A stretch of DNA of 64,000 nt from Hymenobacter sedentarius (GCF_001507645.1 NZ_CP013909.1:4278001-4342000); one strand, 5' to 3'; counted from the first letter of the stretch, positions 46,023 through 55,915 are shown. Numbers and translations are program-made. Notes: a model not told the origin generated them from the letters alone.

Positions 46023-46841
46023 ATGACTCCCTCGCTGCTGGTCCTGACGGACTTTTTCCAGGCCGCCAACCGCGCCCTGGACTACGCCACCAACTTAGCC
46101 GAGCCGCTGGGCGCGCGCCTGGTGCTGCTGCACGTGCGGCGCGACTCCATCCTCGACCCGGAACTGTTCACCGGCCGGCTCTCGAACCTGAGCAAGGAAG
46201 CCATTGGCCTGGCCCTCAACAGTGTCACTCGCGGGCTGGCCGTGCCCGTGGTGGCCGAAGTGGGCCACGGCCGTGTGGCCGTGGCCGCCTCCGACGCCGC
46301 CGCGCGCCACCACCCCACCCTAATCGTGCTTGGGCGGCCCGACTACTCCGACGAGCCCGACGAGCTGGTGCACACCACCTGCCTCGACATCCTGCGGATA
46401 GCCCCCTACCCCATGCTGGTGGTGCCCCACGGCGTGGTGAGCACCGCGCCGCCCCGCCGGGTGCTGCTGGCGGAAGACGGGGAGCCGTTTGCCCTGGGCA
46501 AATTCAGCGGCCCCATCCATGCCATGTTCAAAACCCTGAGGGCCGAAATCACGGTGCTGCATGTGCAGTCCGAAGCCAACAGCGAGGACTTTGCCCCGCT
46601 GGCGCTGGAGGCGGTGCGGCGCGCGGGCCTGGCCGAAGGCCTGCCGCCCATGCAAAGCCTCACGGTGGTGAATTCCAACCCCGCCGAGGGTATTCTAGCC
46701 GCCGTTCAGCCCGGCGACTACGACCTAGTGGTGCTCATTGCCCGGCCCCGAAGCTTCCTGAGCCAGCTTTTCCACCAAAGCACCACGGCCAAAGTGCTAA
46801 TACACAGCGCCCTGCCCGTACTCATCATGCCGGCGCAATGA
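46023..46841 (+). CDS. Universal stress protein, double UspA domain (Usp4)
   Basis: 272 residues from ATG 46023; an ATG at 45999 would leave almost no leader after the promoter box. Domain one starts PSLLVLTDFFQAANRALDYA; domain two starts PRRVLLAEDGEPFAL. The end reads ARPRSFLSQLFHQSTTAKV, the same altered loop as the other Usps here. It lies 62 bp before ppsA on the same strand, forming a Usp-PEP synthase operon. Confidence 0.93.
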   Translation: MTPSLLVLTDFFQAANRALDYATNLAEPLGARLVLLHVRRDSILDPELFTGRLSNLSKEAIGLALNSVTRGLAVPVVAEVGHGRVAVAASDAAARHHPTLIVLGRPDYSDEPDELVHTTCLDILRIAPYPMLVVPHGVVSTAPPRRVLLAEDGEPFALGKFSGPIHAMFKTLRAEITVLHVQSEANSEDFAPLALEAVRRAGLAEGLPPMQSLTVVNSNPAEGILAAVQPGDYDLVVLIARPRSFLSQLFHQSTTAKVLIHSALPVLIMPAQ

Positions 46842-46903
46842 GGCAGCTCACCTCGCAAACGACGCCTGCGCATTGGCGCTAATCCAACTTAACTCATCCC
46901 GTC

Positions 46904-49345
46904 ATGTCACGTGAAGCTTATACCCTATTCTTCCGCGAACTGTCCAATGACAAAGTTGCCCTGATTGGCGGAAAAAATGCTTCCCTGGGAGAGCTGTTCA
47001 ACCGCTTGAGCGCGCAAGGCATCAACGTGCCCGATGGGTTTGCCACCACGGCCGCCGCGTACTGGCTGTTTCTGGACGAAAACCACCTGCGCGAGCCCCT
47101 CACGGCCCTGCTCGCCACCGTGGACGAGCAGGAATTCAGCAATCTGCACGAAGTGGGCGCCCAGGCGCGGGCCATGCTGCGGGCTGCCAGGCTGCCCCAG
47201 GTAGTGGCCGACGAAGTGGCCGAGGCCTACCGGCAACTGTGCCACGAATACACCCACGAAATTCAGGTGGCCGTGCGCAGCAGCGCCACCGCCGAGGACC
47301 TGCCCACCGCCAGCTTTGCCGGCCAGCACGACTCCTTTCTGAACGTGCGGGGCGTGGACGCCGTGCTGCACGCCTGCCAGGAGTGCCTGGTGTCGCTCTT
47401 CAACGACCGGGCCATCAAGTACCGCATCCAGAACGGCTTCAACCACTTGCAGGTGGCCCTGTCGGTGGGCGTGCAAACGATGGTGCGCTCGGACCTGGCT
47501 TCGGCTGGCGTGGCCTTCACCATCGAGCCCGAAACCGGGCACGAAAACCTGATATATGTGACCGGCAGCTGGGGCCTGGGCGAAAACGTGGTGCAGGGTG
47601 CCGTGAACCCCGACGAGTTCTACCTCTTCAAGCCCGCGCTGCGCCAAGGCAAACGGGCGCTGGTGACCCGCAAGCTCGGCGACAAGGCCAAAACCATGCA
47701 CTATGCGCACTCCGACACCCAGGTGGCGGGCATCAAAAACACCGACACCCCGCAGGAGCGCCGCGAAACCTTTGTGCTCACCAATGCCGAAGCCGAGCTG
47801 CTGGGGCTCTGGTGCCTGCGCATTGAGGAGCACTACGGCATGCCCATGGACATAGAATGGGCCAAAGACGGGCTGAACAACGAGCTGTACATCGTGCAGG
47901 CCCGGCCCGAAACCATTCACCACGGCCGCCGCACCCTGCTGCTGCACGAGTACCACCTCACCCAGAAAGGCAAGGTGCTGGCCAAGGGCAAGGCCGTGGG
48001 CAACCAGATTGCCACCGGCGTGGCCCGCATCCTCGACTCGCCCGCCGACGGCCACCGCCTGCAGCAAGGCGACATCCTCGTCACCGACATTACCAGCCCC
48101 GACTGGAACACGGTGCTGCGCAAAGCCGCCGTAATAGTAACCAACAAAGGCGGGCGCACCAGCCACGCAGCCATTGTGGCGCGGGAGCTGGGCCTCTCGG
48201 CCGTGGTGGGCACGCTCGATGCCACCGAAAAAATCCAAGACGGGCAGCTCATCACCGTGTCGTGCGCCGAGGGCGACGAAGGCCAGATTTACGACGGCGC
48301 GCTGCCCTGGCAGGTGACGGACATCGACCTGGAGCACGTAGCAGTGCCGCATACCAAGCCCCTGCTCATCCTGGCCGACCCCGACCGGGCGCTGCACCTG
48401 GCGCGCTACCCCAGCCAGGGCGTGGGGCTGATGCGCATGGAGTTCGTCATCAACAACGCCATTCGCATTCACCCCATGGCGCTGGTGGCCTTCGACCAGC
48501 TCACCGACCAGAAAGCACGCGAAACCATCACGGCCCTCACCGCCCGCTACGACACCAAGCCCGAGTACTTCATCGACCAGCTCTCGCAGGCCATTGGGTT
48601 TGTGGCGGCGGCCTTCTACCCGCGCGAGGTGATAGTGCGGCTGAGCGACTTCAAAACCAACGAGTACGCCAACCTGATTGGGGGGCGGCAATTTGAGCCC
48701 GACGAGGAAAACCCCATGCTGGGCTTCCGGGGGGCCTCCCGCTACTACAGCCCGCAGTACCGCGAGGGCTTCCGGCTGGAGTGCGAGGCCCTGAAGCGCG
48801 TGCGCCTGAGCATGGGCCTGACCAACGTGAAGGTGATGGTGCCCTTCTGCCGCACCGTGGCCGAGGGCCAGCAGGTGGTGGCCCTGATGGACGAGTTTGG
48901 CCTGAAGCGCGGCGAGCAGGGCCTGGAAGTGTACGTGATGGCCGAAATCCCCAGCAACGTCATCCTGGCCCAGGAGTTTGCCGAGGTGTTCGATGGCTTC
49001 TCCATTGGCTCCAACGACCTCACGCAGCTCACCCTGGGGCTCGACCGGGACTCGGCCATCGTGAGCGGCTTGTTCGACGAGCGCAACGAGGCCGTCACGC
49101 GGCTGCTGGCGCAGGTAATCAGCACGGCCAGAGCCTGCGGCCGGCCCATTGGGCTGTGCGGCCAGGCCCCGAGCGACTACCCGGAATTTGCCCGCTTCCT
49201 GGTGGAGCAGGGCATCAACAGCATTTCTTTCACCGCCGATGCCCTGCTCAGCGGCATGGCCAACATGGTGGCGGCCGAGCAGGCCCTGGCCGGCCCGCCC
49301 CAGGAGCGAGAACCCGCGGAGAGCCAAAAGGCGGTGTCGGTGTAA
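46904..49345 (+). CDS. ppsA: Phosphoenolpyruvate synthase
   Basis: 813 residues; makes PEP from pyruvate and ATP (with release of AMP and phosphate). N-terminal ATP-binding domain (NDKVALIGGKNASLGELFNR), the phospho-His swivel domain with catalytic His421 in GGRTSHAAIVARELG, and the C-terminal barrel with EIPSNV, FSIGSNDLTQL and catalytic Cys752 in IGLCGQAPSD. Lengths and positions match E. coli PpsA (His421). Sits between Usp4 and BON-c. Under the predicted control it would let the cell save carbon when respiration is limited. Confidence 0.96.
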   Translation: MSREAYTLFFRELSNDKVALIGGKNASLGELFNRLSAQGINVPDGFATTAAAYWLFLDENHLREPLTALLATVDEQEFSNLHEVGAQARAMLRAARLPQVVADEVAEAYRQLCHEYTHEIQVAVRSSATAEDLPTASFAGQHDSFLNVRGVDAVLHACQECLVSLFNDRAIKYRIQNGFNHLQVALSVGVQTMVRSDLASAGVAFTIEPETGHENLIYVTGSWGLGENVVQGAVNPDEFYLFKPALRQGKRALVTRKLGDKAKTMHYAHSDTQVAGIKNTDTPQERRETFVLTNAEAELLGLWCLRIEEHYGMPMDIEWAKDGLNNELYIVQARPETIHHGRRTLLLHEYHLTQKGKVLAKGKAVGNQIATGVARILDSPADGHRLQQGDILVTDITSPDWNTVLRKAAVIVTNKGGRTSHAAIVARELGLSAVVGTLDATEKIQDGQLITVSCAEGDEGQIYDGALPWQVTDIDLEHVAVPHTKPLLILADPDRALHLARYPSQGVGLMRMEFVINNAIRIHPMALVAFDQLTDQKARETITALTARYDTKPEYFIDQLSQAIGFVAAAFYPREVIVRLSDFKTNEYANLIGGRQFEPDEENPMLGFRGASRYYSPQYREGFRLECEALKRVRLSMGLTNVKVMVPFCRTVAEGQQVVALMDEFGLKRGEQGLEVYVMAEIPSNVILAQEFAEVFDGFSIGSNDLTQLTLGLDRDSAIVSGLFDERNEAVTRLLAQVISTARACGRPIGLCGQAPSDYPEFARFLVEQGINSISFTADALLSGMANMVAAEQALAGPPQEREPAESQKAVSV

Positions 49346-49392
49346 CGCGTGGGCCTCAAGGCCCTGCCGTAACCAATTGTCTGACAATTCCC

Positions 49393-50856
49393 ATGGCCAT
49401 GAACTCGCAAGAAACCCACTTGGAAACAGAAAGGGCCCTGTCTGACAGCGACATTTCGGCCGCTGTGGAATTTTTGCTGGCCCGCAAGCAGGGCGTCGCC
49501 CCCCACCTCATCGATGTGGCCACGCACGAGGGCACGGTCATGCTCACGGGCCACGTCGACTGCCTGCACATGCGCGAGCGCGCCGAGGAAATTGCAAGCA
49601 CCGTGCGCGGCGTGTGCGACGTGGTGAACTCCCTCTCAGTGTGCGGCAGCGAGGTGCCCGATGCCGCCCTGCGCCGCGACGTGGAAGAAGCCCTGCTGCG
49701 CAATGCCGTGGCCCACCCGTCCGAAATCAGCTGCACGGCGCGCGATGGCAAGGTCATGCTGCTGGGCCAGGTGCGCTCCTGGGCCGAAAAACAGCAGGTG
49801 CTCCGCGTGGCCAAGGGCGTGCGCGGCGTGTGCGACGTGGAAGACCGCCTGAGCTACCCGGCTGGCGAGCGGCACCCGGCCAAGTCCGCGGCCGAGCTCA
49901 CGGCCGCCGTTGAGCACCTGCTGGCCTGGGACCACCGCATCCGGCACGCCCTGATTCAGGTGACCGCCCAGGAAACTGGCGTGGTGGAGCTGCGCGGCAA
50001 GGTGGGCAGCGCGGCCGAGCGCCGGCGGGCCATTGCCACGGCCTGGCTGGCGGGCGCCGCGCGGGTCGAGGCCAAGGACCTGGCGGTAGCGCACGACGCC
50101 AGCTGCCACGACCTGCATCAGGACAAGTACACCGCCAAGACCGACGCAGCCATTCAGCAGGCCATCGAGACCCGCCTGGGCTACAACCCGCGCCTGCACG
50201 CCGACAAGGTGGACGTGCAGGTGAGCGGCGGCCGGGTCACGCTCCAGGGCCTGGTGAGCAGCCTGGCCGGCCGGCGGGCCGCCGAGCACGACGCCCGCGG
50301 CGTGGTGGGCGTTCGGCACGTTCACAACGCCCTGCGCGTGCGGCCCAACATCCACGTGGAAGACCCCAAGCTGCAGCAAAGCATCGAGGAGGCGCTGCTG
50401 CGCGACCCGTATCTGAAGCAGGCGCCGGTGGCAGTTGCGGTTACCAATCGCCGGGTTATCCTGCGCGGCAAGCTGGATTCGCATTTCGAGAAAACGCACG
50501 CCGAGGAAGTGGCGTCCAACATCGAAGGCATTGTGGCGATTGAAAACCGCCTGGGCATCCTCGCCACCGCCACCACCGACCGCGACCACTACGGCAGCCT
50601 GATTGCCAGCGGCGAGGCCGCCACGTTCGGCTCGCCTTCCGATGCCGACATCGAGCACCGCATTCAGCAGCAGCTCAACTGGTCGGCCCACCTGCACAGC
50701 CAGGACGTGGAGGTGCGCGTGGACAAAGGCGTGGCCACCCTCACCGGCACCGTGGCCACCGAGCTGGACCGCGAAAACGCCGCCCTGAGCGCCTACGAAG
50801 GAGGCGCCACCGCCATCGACAATCAACTTTTAACTCAGTTCGGGCCGCCGCATTAA
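49393..50856 (+). CDS. Cytoplasmic protein of six BON domains (BON-c)
   Basis: 487 residues from ATG 49393 (a second ATG at 49399 also fits). Six BON domains, more diverged than BON-a and BON-b: GTVMLTGHVDCL, GKVMLLGQVRSW, GVVELRGKVGSA, GRVTLQGLVSSL, RRVILRGKLDSH, GVATLTGTVATE. No export signal. It follows ppsA by 47 bp, so Usp4-ppsA-BON-c is probably one operon, closed by the REP-like hairpin at 50891. Confidence 0.88.
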   Translation: MAMNSQETHLETERALSDSDISAAVEFLLARKQGVAPHLIDVATHEGTVMLTGHVDCLHMRERAEEIASTVRGVCDVVNSLSVCGSEVPDAALRRDVEEALLRNAVAHPSEISCTARDGKVMLLGQVRSWAEKQQVLRVAKGVRGVCDVEDRLSYPAGERHPAKSAAELTAAVEHLLAWDHRIRHALIQVTAQETGVVELRGKVGSAAERRRAIATAWLAGAARVEAKDLAVAHDASCHDLHQDKYTAKTDAAIQQAIETRLGYNPRLHADKVDVQVSGGRVTLQGLVSSLAGRRAAEHDARGVVGVRHVHNALRVRPNIHVEDPKLQQSIEEALLRDPYLKQAPVAVAVTNRRVILRGKLDSHFEKTHAEEVASNIEGIVAIENRLGILATATTDRDHYGSLIASGEAATFGSPSDADIEHRIQQQLNWSAHLHSQDVEVRVDKGVATLTGTVATELDRENAALSAYEGGATAIDNQLLTQFGPPH

Positions 50857-50890
50857 AGCATGTTTGGGATTTTATAAAAAGACCGTTTCC

Positions 50891-50980
50891 GTCATGCTGA
50901 GCTTGTCGAAGCATCTCTCCCGCTTCGTTAAAAAAGCTCCAAACGAAGCGGGAGAGATGCTTCGACAAGCTCAGCATGAC
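50891..50980. repeat. REP-like perfect inverted repeat
   Basis: Two 39-bp arms that are exact reverse complements (50891-50929 and 50942-50980) around a 12-base A-rich loop. The arm starts GTCATGCTGAGCTTGTCGAA, the same unit as at 38919. It lies 34 bp after the BON-c stop and could also end transcription. Confidence 0.85.
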
Positions 50981-51209
50981 CCGAAAATCAAATTTCCAAA
51001 CACGCTCTTAGCCTGGTGCCAACGCCCTTTTATACCAAAATGTCAAACGCCTTCGCTGGCTGAAACCAGCTCAATATTGGAAGCAACCGGAGCAGCTGAT
51101 ATGGCGCGCCGCCTCCGCAAAAGTATTATTGCTCAATTCGTTAAATTAGGCAGTCGCAAGCGTAATTCCAGCCGGGCGCCTTGGCGCACCTGCCTTTTCC
51201 GCCTCCGTT

Positions 51210-52109
51210 ATGAAACCGACTTTTATCGTGCTCACGGATTTGTCGCCGGCGGCCCACCGGGCCGCGCACCTGGCCGCGCTGTTGGCCGCTCCGGTGGGCG
51301 GCCAGCTCCATTTGCTGTACCTGGAGCAGGAGCCCGTGTTCACGCCGGAGATGGGCATGGTGGTGATTCCGGAAGACTTTTACACCCAGGAAAAGCTGGA
51401 AGCCGACGCGGCCCTCGCCGAGCTGGCGCGCACGCTCCCGGTCCCGGCCACCGCGTCGGCCTGCCGCGGCAGTCTGCACGACGTGCTGGGGGAGCTAATC
51501 AGCGAGCGGCAGCCGCAGCTCCTGGTGATGGCCCTGTACGAGGAGCACGACCTGCTCGACGCCCTGCTGCTCGACCAGGCCCTGCCGGTGCTGCGTGACT
51601 CCGGCCTGCCCGTGCTGCTTGTGCCCGAGTGCGCCGCGCAGAACCCCGGCCTGCCCGCCCTGGTAGCCGTGGCGGCCGACGGCGAAGGCTTCCGGCTCAA
51701 TGCGGCGTCCCAGGCGCTGGGGCCGCTGCTGCGCAGCTGGCCCGCCACCTACTGCGTGGTGCACGTGGCCCCGCCCGATGGCCCTGACGGCCCCGACGGC
51801 AACGGCCTGGCGCGGGCCCAAGCGGCGGTGTGCCACACCGAACTACTGCCGGCTCTGAACTACACCACCTACGAGGTGAAGCGCGAGCCGCCCAGCTTGG
51901 GCCTCGTGCAGGCCGCCCTGGATTTGCAGGCCGACCTCGTCATTCTCTTTGCCCGGCCCCGCACGTTTGTGTGCAGCGTGTTCAACTGCGGCGTGATTGC
52001 GCACGTGGCCCACGCGTGCCCGGTGCCGATGCTGCTATTGCCCACCCAGGAATTAACGGCTTCAGAAGCGGAAGCCACCACCCAATATGTGGGCCAGGTG
52101 GCGTCCTAG
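51210..52109 (+). CDS. Universal stress protein, double UspA domain (Usp5, divergent)
   Basis: 299 residues. Domain one starts PTFIVLTDLSPAAHRAAHLA; domain two starts PALVAVAADGEGFRL. The final loop is more changed than in the other Usps (ARPRTFVCSVFNCGVIAHV, no SVTA). It lies 38 bp before mlaE on the same strand, so it heads the Mla operon. No TGA-N6-TCA pair was seen in the 230 bp upstream. Confidence 0.88.
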   Translation: MKPTFIVLTDLSPAAHRAAHLAALLAAPVGGQLHLLYLEQEPVFTPEMGMVVIPEDFYTQEKLEADAALAELARTLPVPATASACRGSLHDVLGELISERQPQLLVMALYEEHDLLDALLLDQALPVLRDSGLPVLLVPECAAQNPGLPALVAVAADGEGFRLNAASQALGPLLRSWPATYCVVHVAPPDGPDGPDGNGLARAQAAVCHTELLPALNYTTYEVKREPPSLGLVQAALDLQADLVILFARPRTFVCSVFNCGVIAHVAHACPVPMLLLPTQELTASEAEATTQYVGQVAS

Positions 52110-52147
52110 GGTTCCGCGGCCCGGCCCACACGTTCTTTTTTCATCCC

Positions 52148-52906
52148 ATGAGTAACTCTGCTCTGCTTGACGAAACCGGCGCGATGACGCGCTTTGCGGG
52201 CCGCTTTTTCAGCGAGGGATTCCGGCCGCGCTACGAAATCCACGAACTGCTGCGGCAGTGCTACATCATTGGCTACCAGTCGCTGCCGCTGGTGGGCATC
52301 ACGGGCTTCATCATGGGCATGGTGCTCACGCTGCAAAGCCGGCCCACCATGGCTCAGTTCGGGGCCGAATCCTGGATTCCCACCATGGTGGGGCTCACCA
52401 TCATCCGGGAGATGGGGCCCATCATCACGGCCCTGATTTTTGCCGGCAAAATCGGCTCCAGCATCGGGGCCGAGCTGGGCTCCATGCGCGTCACCGAGCA
52501 GATTGACGCCATGGAGGTTTCGGGCACCAACCCCTTCAAGTACCTGGTGGCCACGCGCGTCATCGCCACCACGCTCATGCTGCCGGTGCTCACCGTGATG
52601 GCCGATGCCATTGCCCTCTTCGCCTCCTACCTCGGCATCAACCTCAAAGGCGTGACCACCATGGCTTTGTTCACCAACAACATCCTCACGGGCTTGGCCT
52701 TTGGCGACGTGGTGCCGGCCGTCATCAAAACCTTCTTCTTTGGCTTCGCCATCGGCGTAATTGGCTGCTACAAAGGCTATAATTCTGAAAAAGGCACCGA
52801 AGGCGTGGGGCAGGCGGCCAACTCTGCGGTGGTGGTCTCGTCCTTGGTTATCTTCATACTCGACTTGCTGGCCGTGCAAATCACCGGCCTGCTCGGCCTG
52901 AACTAA
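52148..52906 (+). CDS. mlaE: Mla-type lipid ABC transporter permease
   Basis: 252 residues of the MlaE family (DUF140-type permease). Typical blocks: LPLVGITGFIMGMVLTLQS, IIREMGPIITALIFAGKIGS, AELGSMRVTEQIDAMEVSG and NPFKYLVATRVIAT. I chose ATG 52148; the open frame reaches further upstream but in the Usp5 gene. With MlaF and MlaD it moves phospholipids between inner and outer membranes. Confidence 0.94.
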   Translation: MSNSALLDETGAMTRFAGRFFSEGFRPRYEIHELLRQCYIIGYQSLPLVGITGFIMGMVLTLQSRPTMAQFGAESWIPTMVGLTIIREMGPIITALIFAGKIGSSIGAELGSMRVTEQIDAMEVSGTNPFKYLVATRVIATTLMLPVLTVMADAIALFASYLGINLKGVTTMALFTNNILTGLAFGDVVPAVIKTFFFGFAIGVIGCYKGYNSEKGTEGVGQAANSAVVVSSLVIFILDLLAVQITGLLGLN

Positions 52907-52917
52907 CTGCCCAGGTT

Positions 52918-53703
52918 ATGACCCCAGAACCTACCCTGCAGCCCGCTCCTGCCCCCCCCGCGCCCGGCAAGCCCGGCGAAGTGGTGATGACGGTGGACCA
53001 CGTGAGCAAATCCTTCGGCGACAACCACGTGCTGCGCGACTTCTCGCTCACGCTGGGCCGGGGCGAAAACGTGGTGGTGCTCGGCAAATCCGGCTCGGGC
53101 AAGTCCGTGCTCATCAAGTGCATTATTGGGCTGCTGCCCTACGACGAGGGCACCATCACGGTGCTGGGCCAGGACGTGGCCTCGCTGGACCACGCGGCCA
53201 TGGACCAGCTGCGGGCCCGGGTGGGCTTTCTGTTCCAAAGCAATGCGCTCTACGACTCGATGACGGTGCGCGAAAACTTGTTGTTTCCGCTGCGGCGGCA
53301 CTGGCTGGAGCACAGCGCGGGCGAGGAAGACGACATGGTGCGCCAGGCCCTGGAGGACGTGGGGCTGGCCAACACTGCCAATATGATGCCCGTGGAGCTG
53401 TCGGGCGGCATGCGCAAGCGCATCGCGCTGGCCCGCACGCTCATCCTGCGGCCCGAAATCATTCTCTACGACGAGCCCACCACCGGCCTCGACCCCATTA
53501 CGGCCCGCGAAATCGACCAGCTCATCCGGGAAGTGCAGCACAAGTACAACACCTCTTCGCTGATAATCTCGCACGACATGAACTGCGTGCGCCTCACCGC
53601 CGACCGGGTGGCCCTGCTGGTAGACGGCCGCTGCTACGCCGAGGGCACCTACGCCGAGCTGGAGCAGCGCGACGACCCCAAAATCCACGAGTTTTTTGCC
53701 TGA
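52918..53703 (+). CDS. mlaF: Mla-type lipid ABC transporter ATPase
   Basis: 261 residues. A Pro-rich N-terminus of 20 residues, then Walker A GKSGSGKS, Q-loop FLFQSNALYDSMTV, signature LSGGMRKRIALARTLIL, Walker B IILYDEPTTGLDP and switch ISHDMNCV. Starts 12 bp after mlaE. Energises lipid transport together with MlaE. Confidence 0.95.
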   Translation: MTPEPTLQPAPAPPAPGKPGEVVMTVDHVSKSFGDNHVLRDFSLTLGRGENVVVLGKSGSGKSVLIKCIIGLLPYDEGTITVLGQDVASLDHAAMDQLRARVGFLFQSNALYDSMTVRENLLFPLRRHWLEHSAGEEDDMVRQALEDVGLANTANMMPVELSGGMRKRIALARTLILRPEIILYDEPTTGLDPITAREIDQLIREVQHKYNTSSLIISHDMNCVRLTADRVALLVDGRCYAEGTYAELEQRDDPKIHEFFA

Positions 53704-53747
53704 GCCCGGCCGGCTTCCGGCTTTGCTCGCCCTCATTTTCCCTGGCC

Positions 53748-54767
53748 ATGACCGAATCCACCGCCGCTAATAATTTCCGCCTGGGCTTGTTTGTGCTGGT
53801 TGGGCTGGCCTGCCTGGTCATCACGCTCTTTCTGCTCGGGCGCAAGCAGAACTTGTTCAGCTCGTCGCTGCAGGTGCAGGCCGACTTCCGCAACGTGTCG
53901 GGCCTGCTCACCGGCAACAACGTGCGCCTGGCCGGCATCAACGTGGGCACCGTGCGGCGCATCCGCATCCTCAACGACAGCACCGTGCGCGTGGCCATGG
54001 ACCTGAACCGCGACGTGCGCCCCTACGTGAAGAAAAACGCCATTGCTTCCATCGGCACCGACGGCTTGGTGGGCAACACCATCATCAACCTGAACGCCTC
54101 GCCCGAACCGGCCCCGCCCGTAGTAGCCGGCGACATCCTGCGCACCAAATCTCCGCTGGGTATCGACGCCATGCTGGGCACGCTCAACGTGTCGAACAAA
54201 AACCTGGTGGGCATCACCAAAGATTTGCGCGCGATGACCCAGCGGCTCAACCGCAGCAAAGCCCTCTGGAGCTTGCTCGAAGACGAGCAGCTGGCCCGTA
54301 ATTTCAGCCACAGCATGAGCCACGTGGCCGCCACCACCGACCTGCTGATGGCCTCGGCCCGCGACGTGCAGCGGCTGACGCGGGGCGTCCGGCAGGGGCG
54401 CGGCGCGGCGGGCTACCTGTTCACCGACACAGCTTTTGCCGGCCAGATGCACCACGCCACCCGCCGGCTGGCCCAGACCTCCGACACCCTGGCCAGCACC
54501 GTGGCCAGCCTGAAACGGCAGGTGAGCAACCCCAAGGGCCCGCTCAACACCCTGCTGACCGATTCCACGGTGAGCCGGCAGCTCAAGCAAAGCGTGCAAA
54601 ACGTGGCACAGGGCACGGCCGGCTTCAGCCAAAGCATGGAGGCGCTGCAGCACAACTTCCTGCTGCGCGGCTACTTCCGCCGCCAAAAGAAGAAGCAAGC
54701 CAAGCAGCAGCAAGCGGCCGAAAAGCAGCCTACTCCCGACAAACAAGCCCAGGCCGCTAAGCAGTAG
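53748..54767 (+). CDS. mlaD: MCE-domain lipid-transport protein (MlaD)
   Basis: 339 residues. One N-terminal membrane helix (LGLFVLVGLACLVITLFLLG), an MCE domain (residues 40-130: VRLAGINVGTVRRIRI, KKNAIASIGTDGLVGNTIIN), then about 150 residues of helical coil (RQVSNPKGPLNTLLTDSTVS) and a Lys/Gln-rich tail. Longer than E. coli MlaD (183 residues), as usual in Bacteroidota. It forms the substrate-carrying hexamer of the Mla complex. No MlaC or MlaB gene is adjacent. Confidence 0.92.
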   Translation: MTESTAANNFRLGLFVLVGLACLVITLFLLGRKQNLFSSSLQVQADFRNVSGLLTGNNVRLAGINVGTVRRIRILNDSTVRVAMDLNRDVRPYVKKNAIASIGTDGLVGNTIINLNASPEPAPPVVAGDILRTKSPLGIDAMLGTLNVSNKNLVGITKDLRAMTQRLNRSKALWSLLEDEQLARNFSHSMSHVAATTDLLMASARDVQRLTRGVRQGRGAAGYLFTDTAFAGQMHHATRRLAQTSDTLASTVASLKRQVSNPKGPLNTLLTDSTVSRQLKQSVQNVAQGTAGFSQSMEALQHNFLLRGYFRRQKKKQAKQQQAAEKQPTPDKQAQAAKQ

Positions 54768-54799
54768 CCCCCACCTGTCCTGCCCATCCGCCCCCGTAT

Positions 54800-55837
54800 A
54801 TGTCCGAAAACATTTACTCGCCCCAGCAGCAGCACCTGCTGCTGCTCTCATGCCTGCTGGGGCTGGCGGGGCTGATTTTGTTTGGGCTGGGCGGCTACGT
54901 AACGGGGTTCTTGGGGGCCGGCATTCTGTTTGTGGTGCTGCGGCCGTGGTTTGAGGCGCTGGTGCACCGCCGCGGCTGGAACCGCCAGCTCGTGACGCTG
55001 GCCCTGCTCACGTTTGCGCTGGTGGTCATCATCCTGCCTTTCACTGCCCTCACGCTGCTGCTCGTAAACCGCATCCGGCACTACGCCCAAGATACCAGCC
55101 AGATAATGGGCCTGCTGCACGCCATCGAGCACCGCACGGGCTACACCTTCACCAACGAGCAAAGCATCCGGGGCATCGTGCAGCAGGGCGTGGCCTGGCT
55201 CAGCCGGCAGCTGCCGGTGCTGGCCACCGGCCTGCTCGACTTTACGGTGGTCATTGGGCTGATGCTCTTCACCTTGTACTTCATGTTCATGGGCGAAGAG
55301 CGGTTTTTGCGGGGCCTGCGCCGCTACCTGCCCTTCCGCGACGGCACCGTGGAGGAGCTGGGCGAATCGCTGCGCAACAACGTGAACGCCAACGTAATAG
55401 GCTCAGCCGTAATTTCACTGGTGCAGGCGGTGCTCACCGGCCTCACCCTCTGGATTTTTAGCGTGCCCGATGCCGTTTTTTGGGGCGTGGTAGCTTTTTT
55501 TATGGCCTTCGTGCCGGTGCTGGGCACGCCGCTGGTGTGGGGGCCGGCCGCGCTGTTCAAGTTTACGCAGGGCGCCATCAGCCAGGGCGTGGGCATTCTG
55601 CTCGTCGGCGTCATCGTCGTGATGAACATCGACAACCTCCTGCGCATGGTGCTGGCCAAGCGCATCGGCGACATTCACCCGCTGGTGACGCTGGCCGGCG
55701 TGGTGCTGGGGGTGGAGATTTTCGGCATCATGGGGCTGGTGCTCGGGCCCCTGCTCCTCTCCTACTTCCTGGTGTTGATGAAGGTGTTTGAGCGCGAAAA
55801 CCGCTCCCGTCATCCGGCCGGCCCCCTGGATTTGTGA
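54800..55837 (+). CDS. AI-2E family transporter
   Basis: 345 residues with about eight membrane helices and the AI-2E-family layout: N-terminal hairpins (LLGLAGLILFGLGGYVTGFL), a soluble loop with WLSRQLPVLATGLLDF, ISLVQAVLTGLTLWIF, and the C-terminal IGDIHPLVTLAGVVLGVEIF and GIMGLVLGPLLLSYF. Relatives transport small signals or ions (e.g. Na+/H+). Last gene of the Usp5-Mla run, 32 bp after mlaD. Confidence 0.92.
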   Translation: MSENIYSPQQQHLLLLSCLLGLAGLILFGLGGYVTGFLGAGILFVVLRPWFEALVHRRGWNRQLVTLALLTFALVVIILPFTALTLLLVNRIRHYAQDTSQIMGLLHAIEHRTGYTFTNEQSIRGIVQQGVAWLSRQLPVLATGLLDFTVVIGLMLFTLYFMFMGEERFLRGLRRYLPFRDGTVEELGESLRNNVNANVIGSAVISLVQAVLTGLTLWIFSVPDAVFWGVVAFFMAFVPVLGTPLVWGPAALFKFTQGAISQGVGILLVGVIVVMNIDNLLRMVLAKRIGDIHPLVTLAGVVLGVEIFGIMGLVLGPLLLSYFLVLMKVFERENRSRHPAGPLDL

Positions 55838-55915
55838 GGCTGCAATTGAGCTGAGCAACCGGTGGAGGCGCTGCTGGCCAAACCCGGTCAGCTCACCCAG
55901 CAGCGCCCCAAACAG

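Noticed and set aside
46925-49387. An 820-codon open frame antisense to ppsA, and similar long antisense frames over the BON and Usp genes
   Set aside because: Same reason; the sense frames carry clear catalytic or domain signatures.
51041-51209. A Crp/Fnr-like site (TGAAACCAGCTCA) before Usp5
   Set aside because: The spacer is seven bases, and no second site 22 bp away or TTTG box at the right distance exists.
50981-51209. Possible attachment site or integrase scar between the REP element and Usp5
   Set aside because: No direct repeats, tRNA fragment or integrase gene seen; only the REP palindrome is supported.
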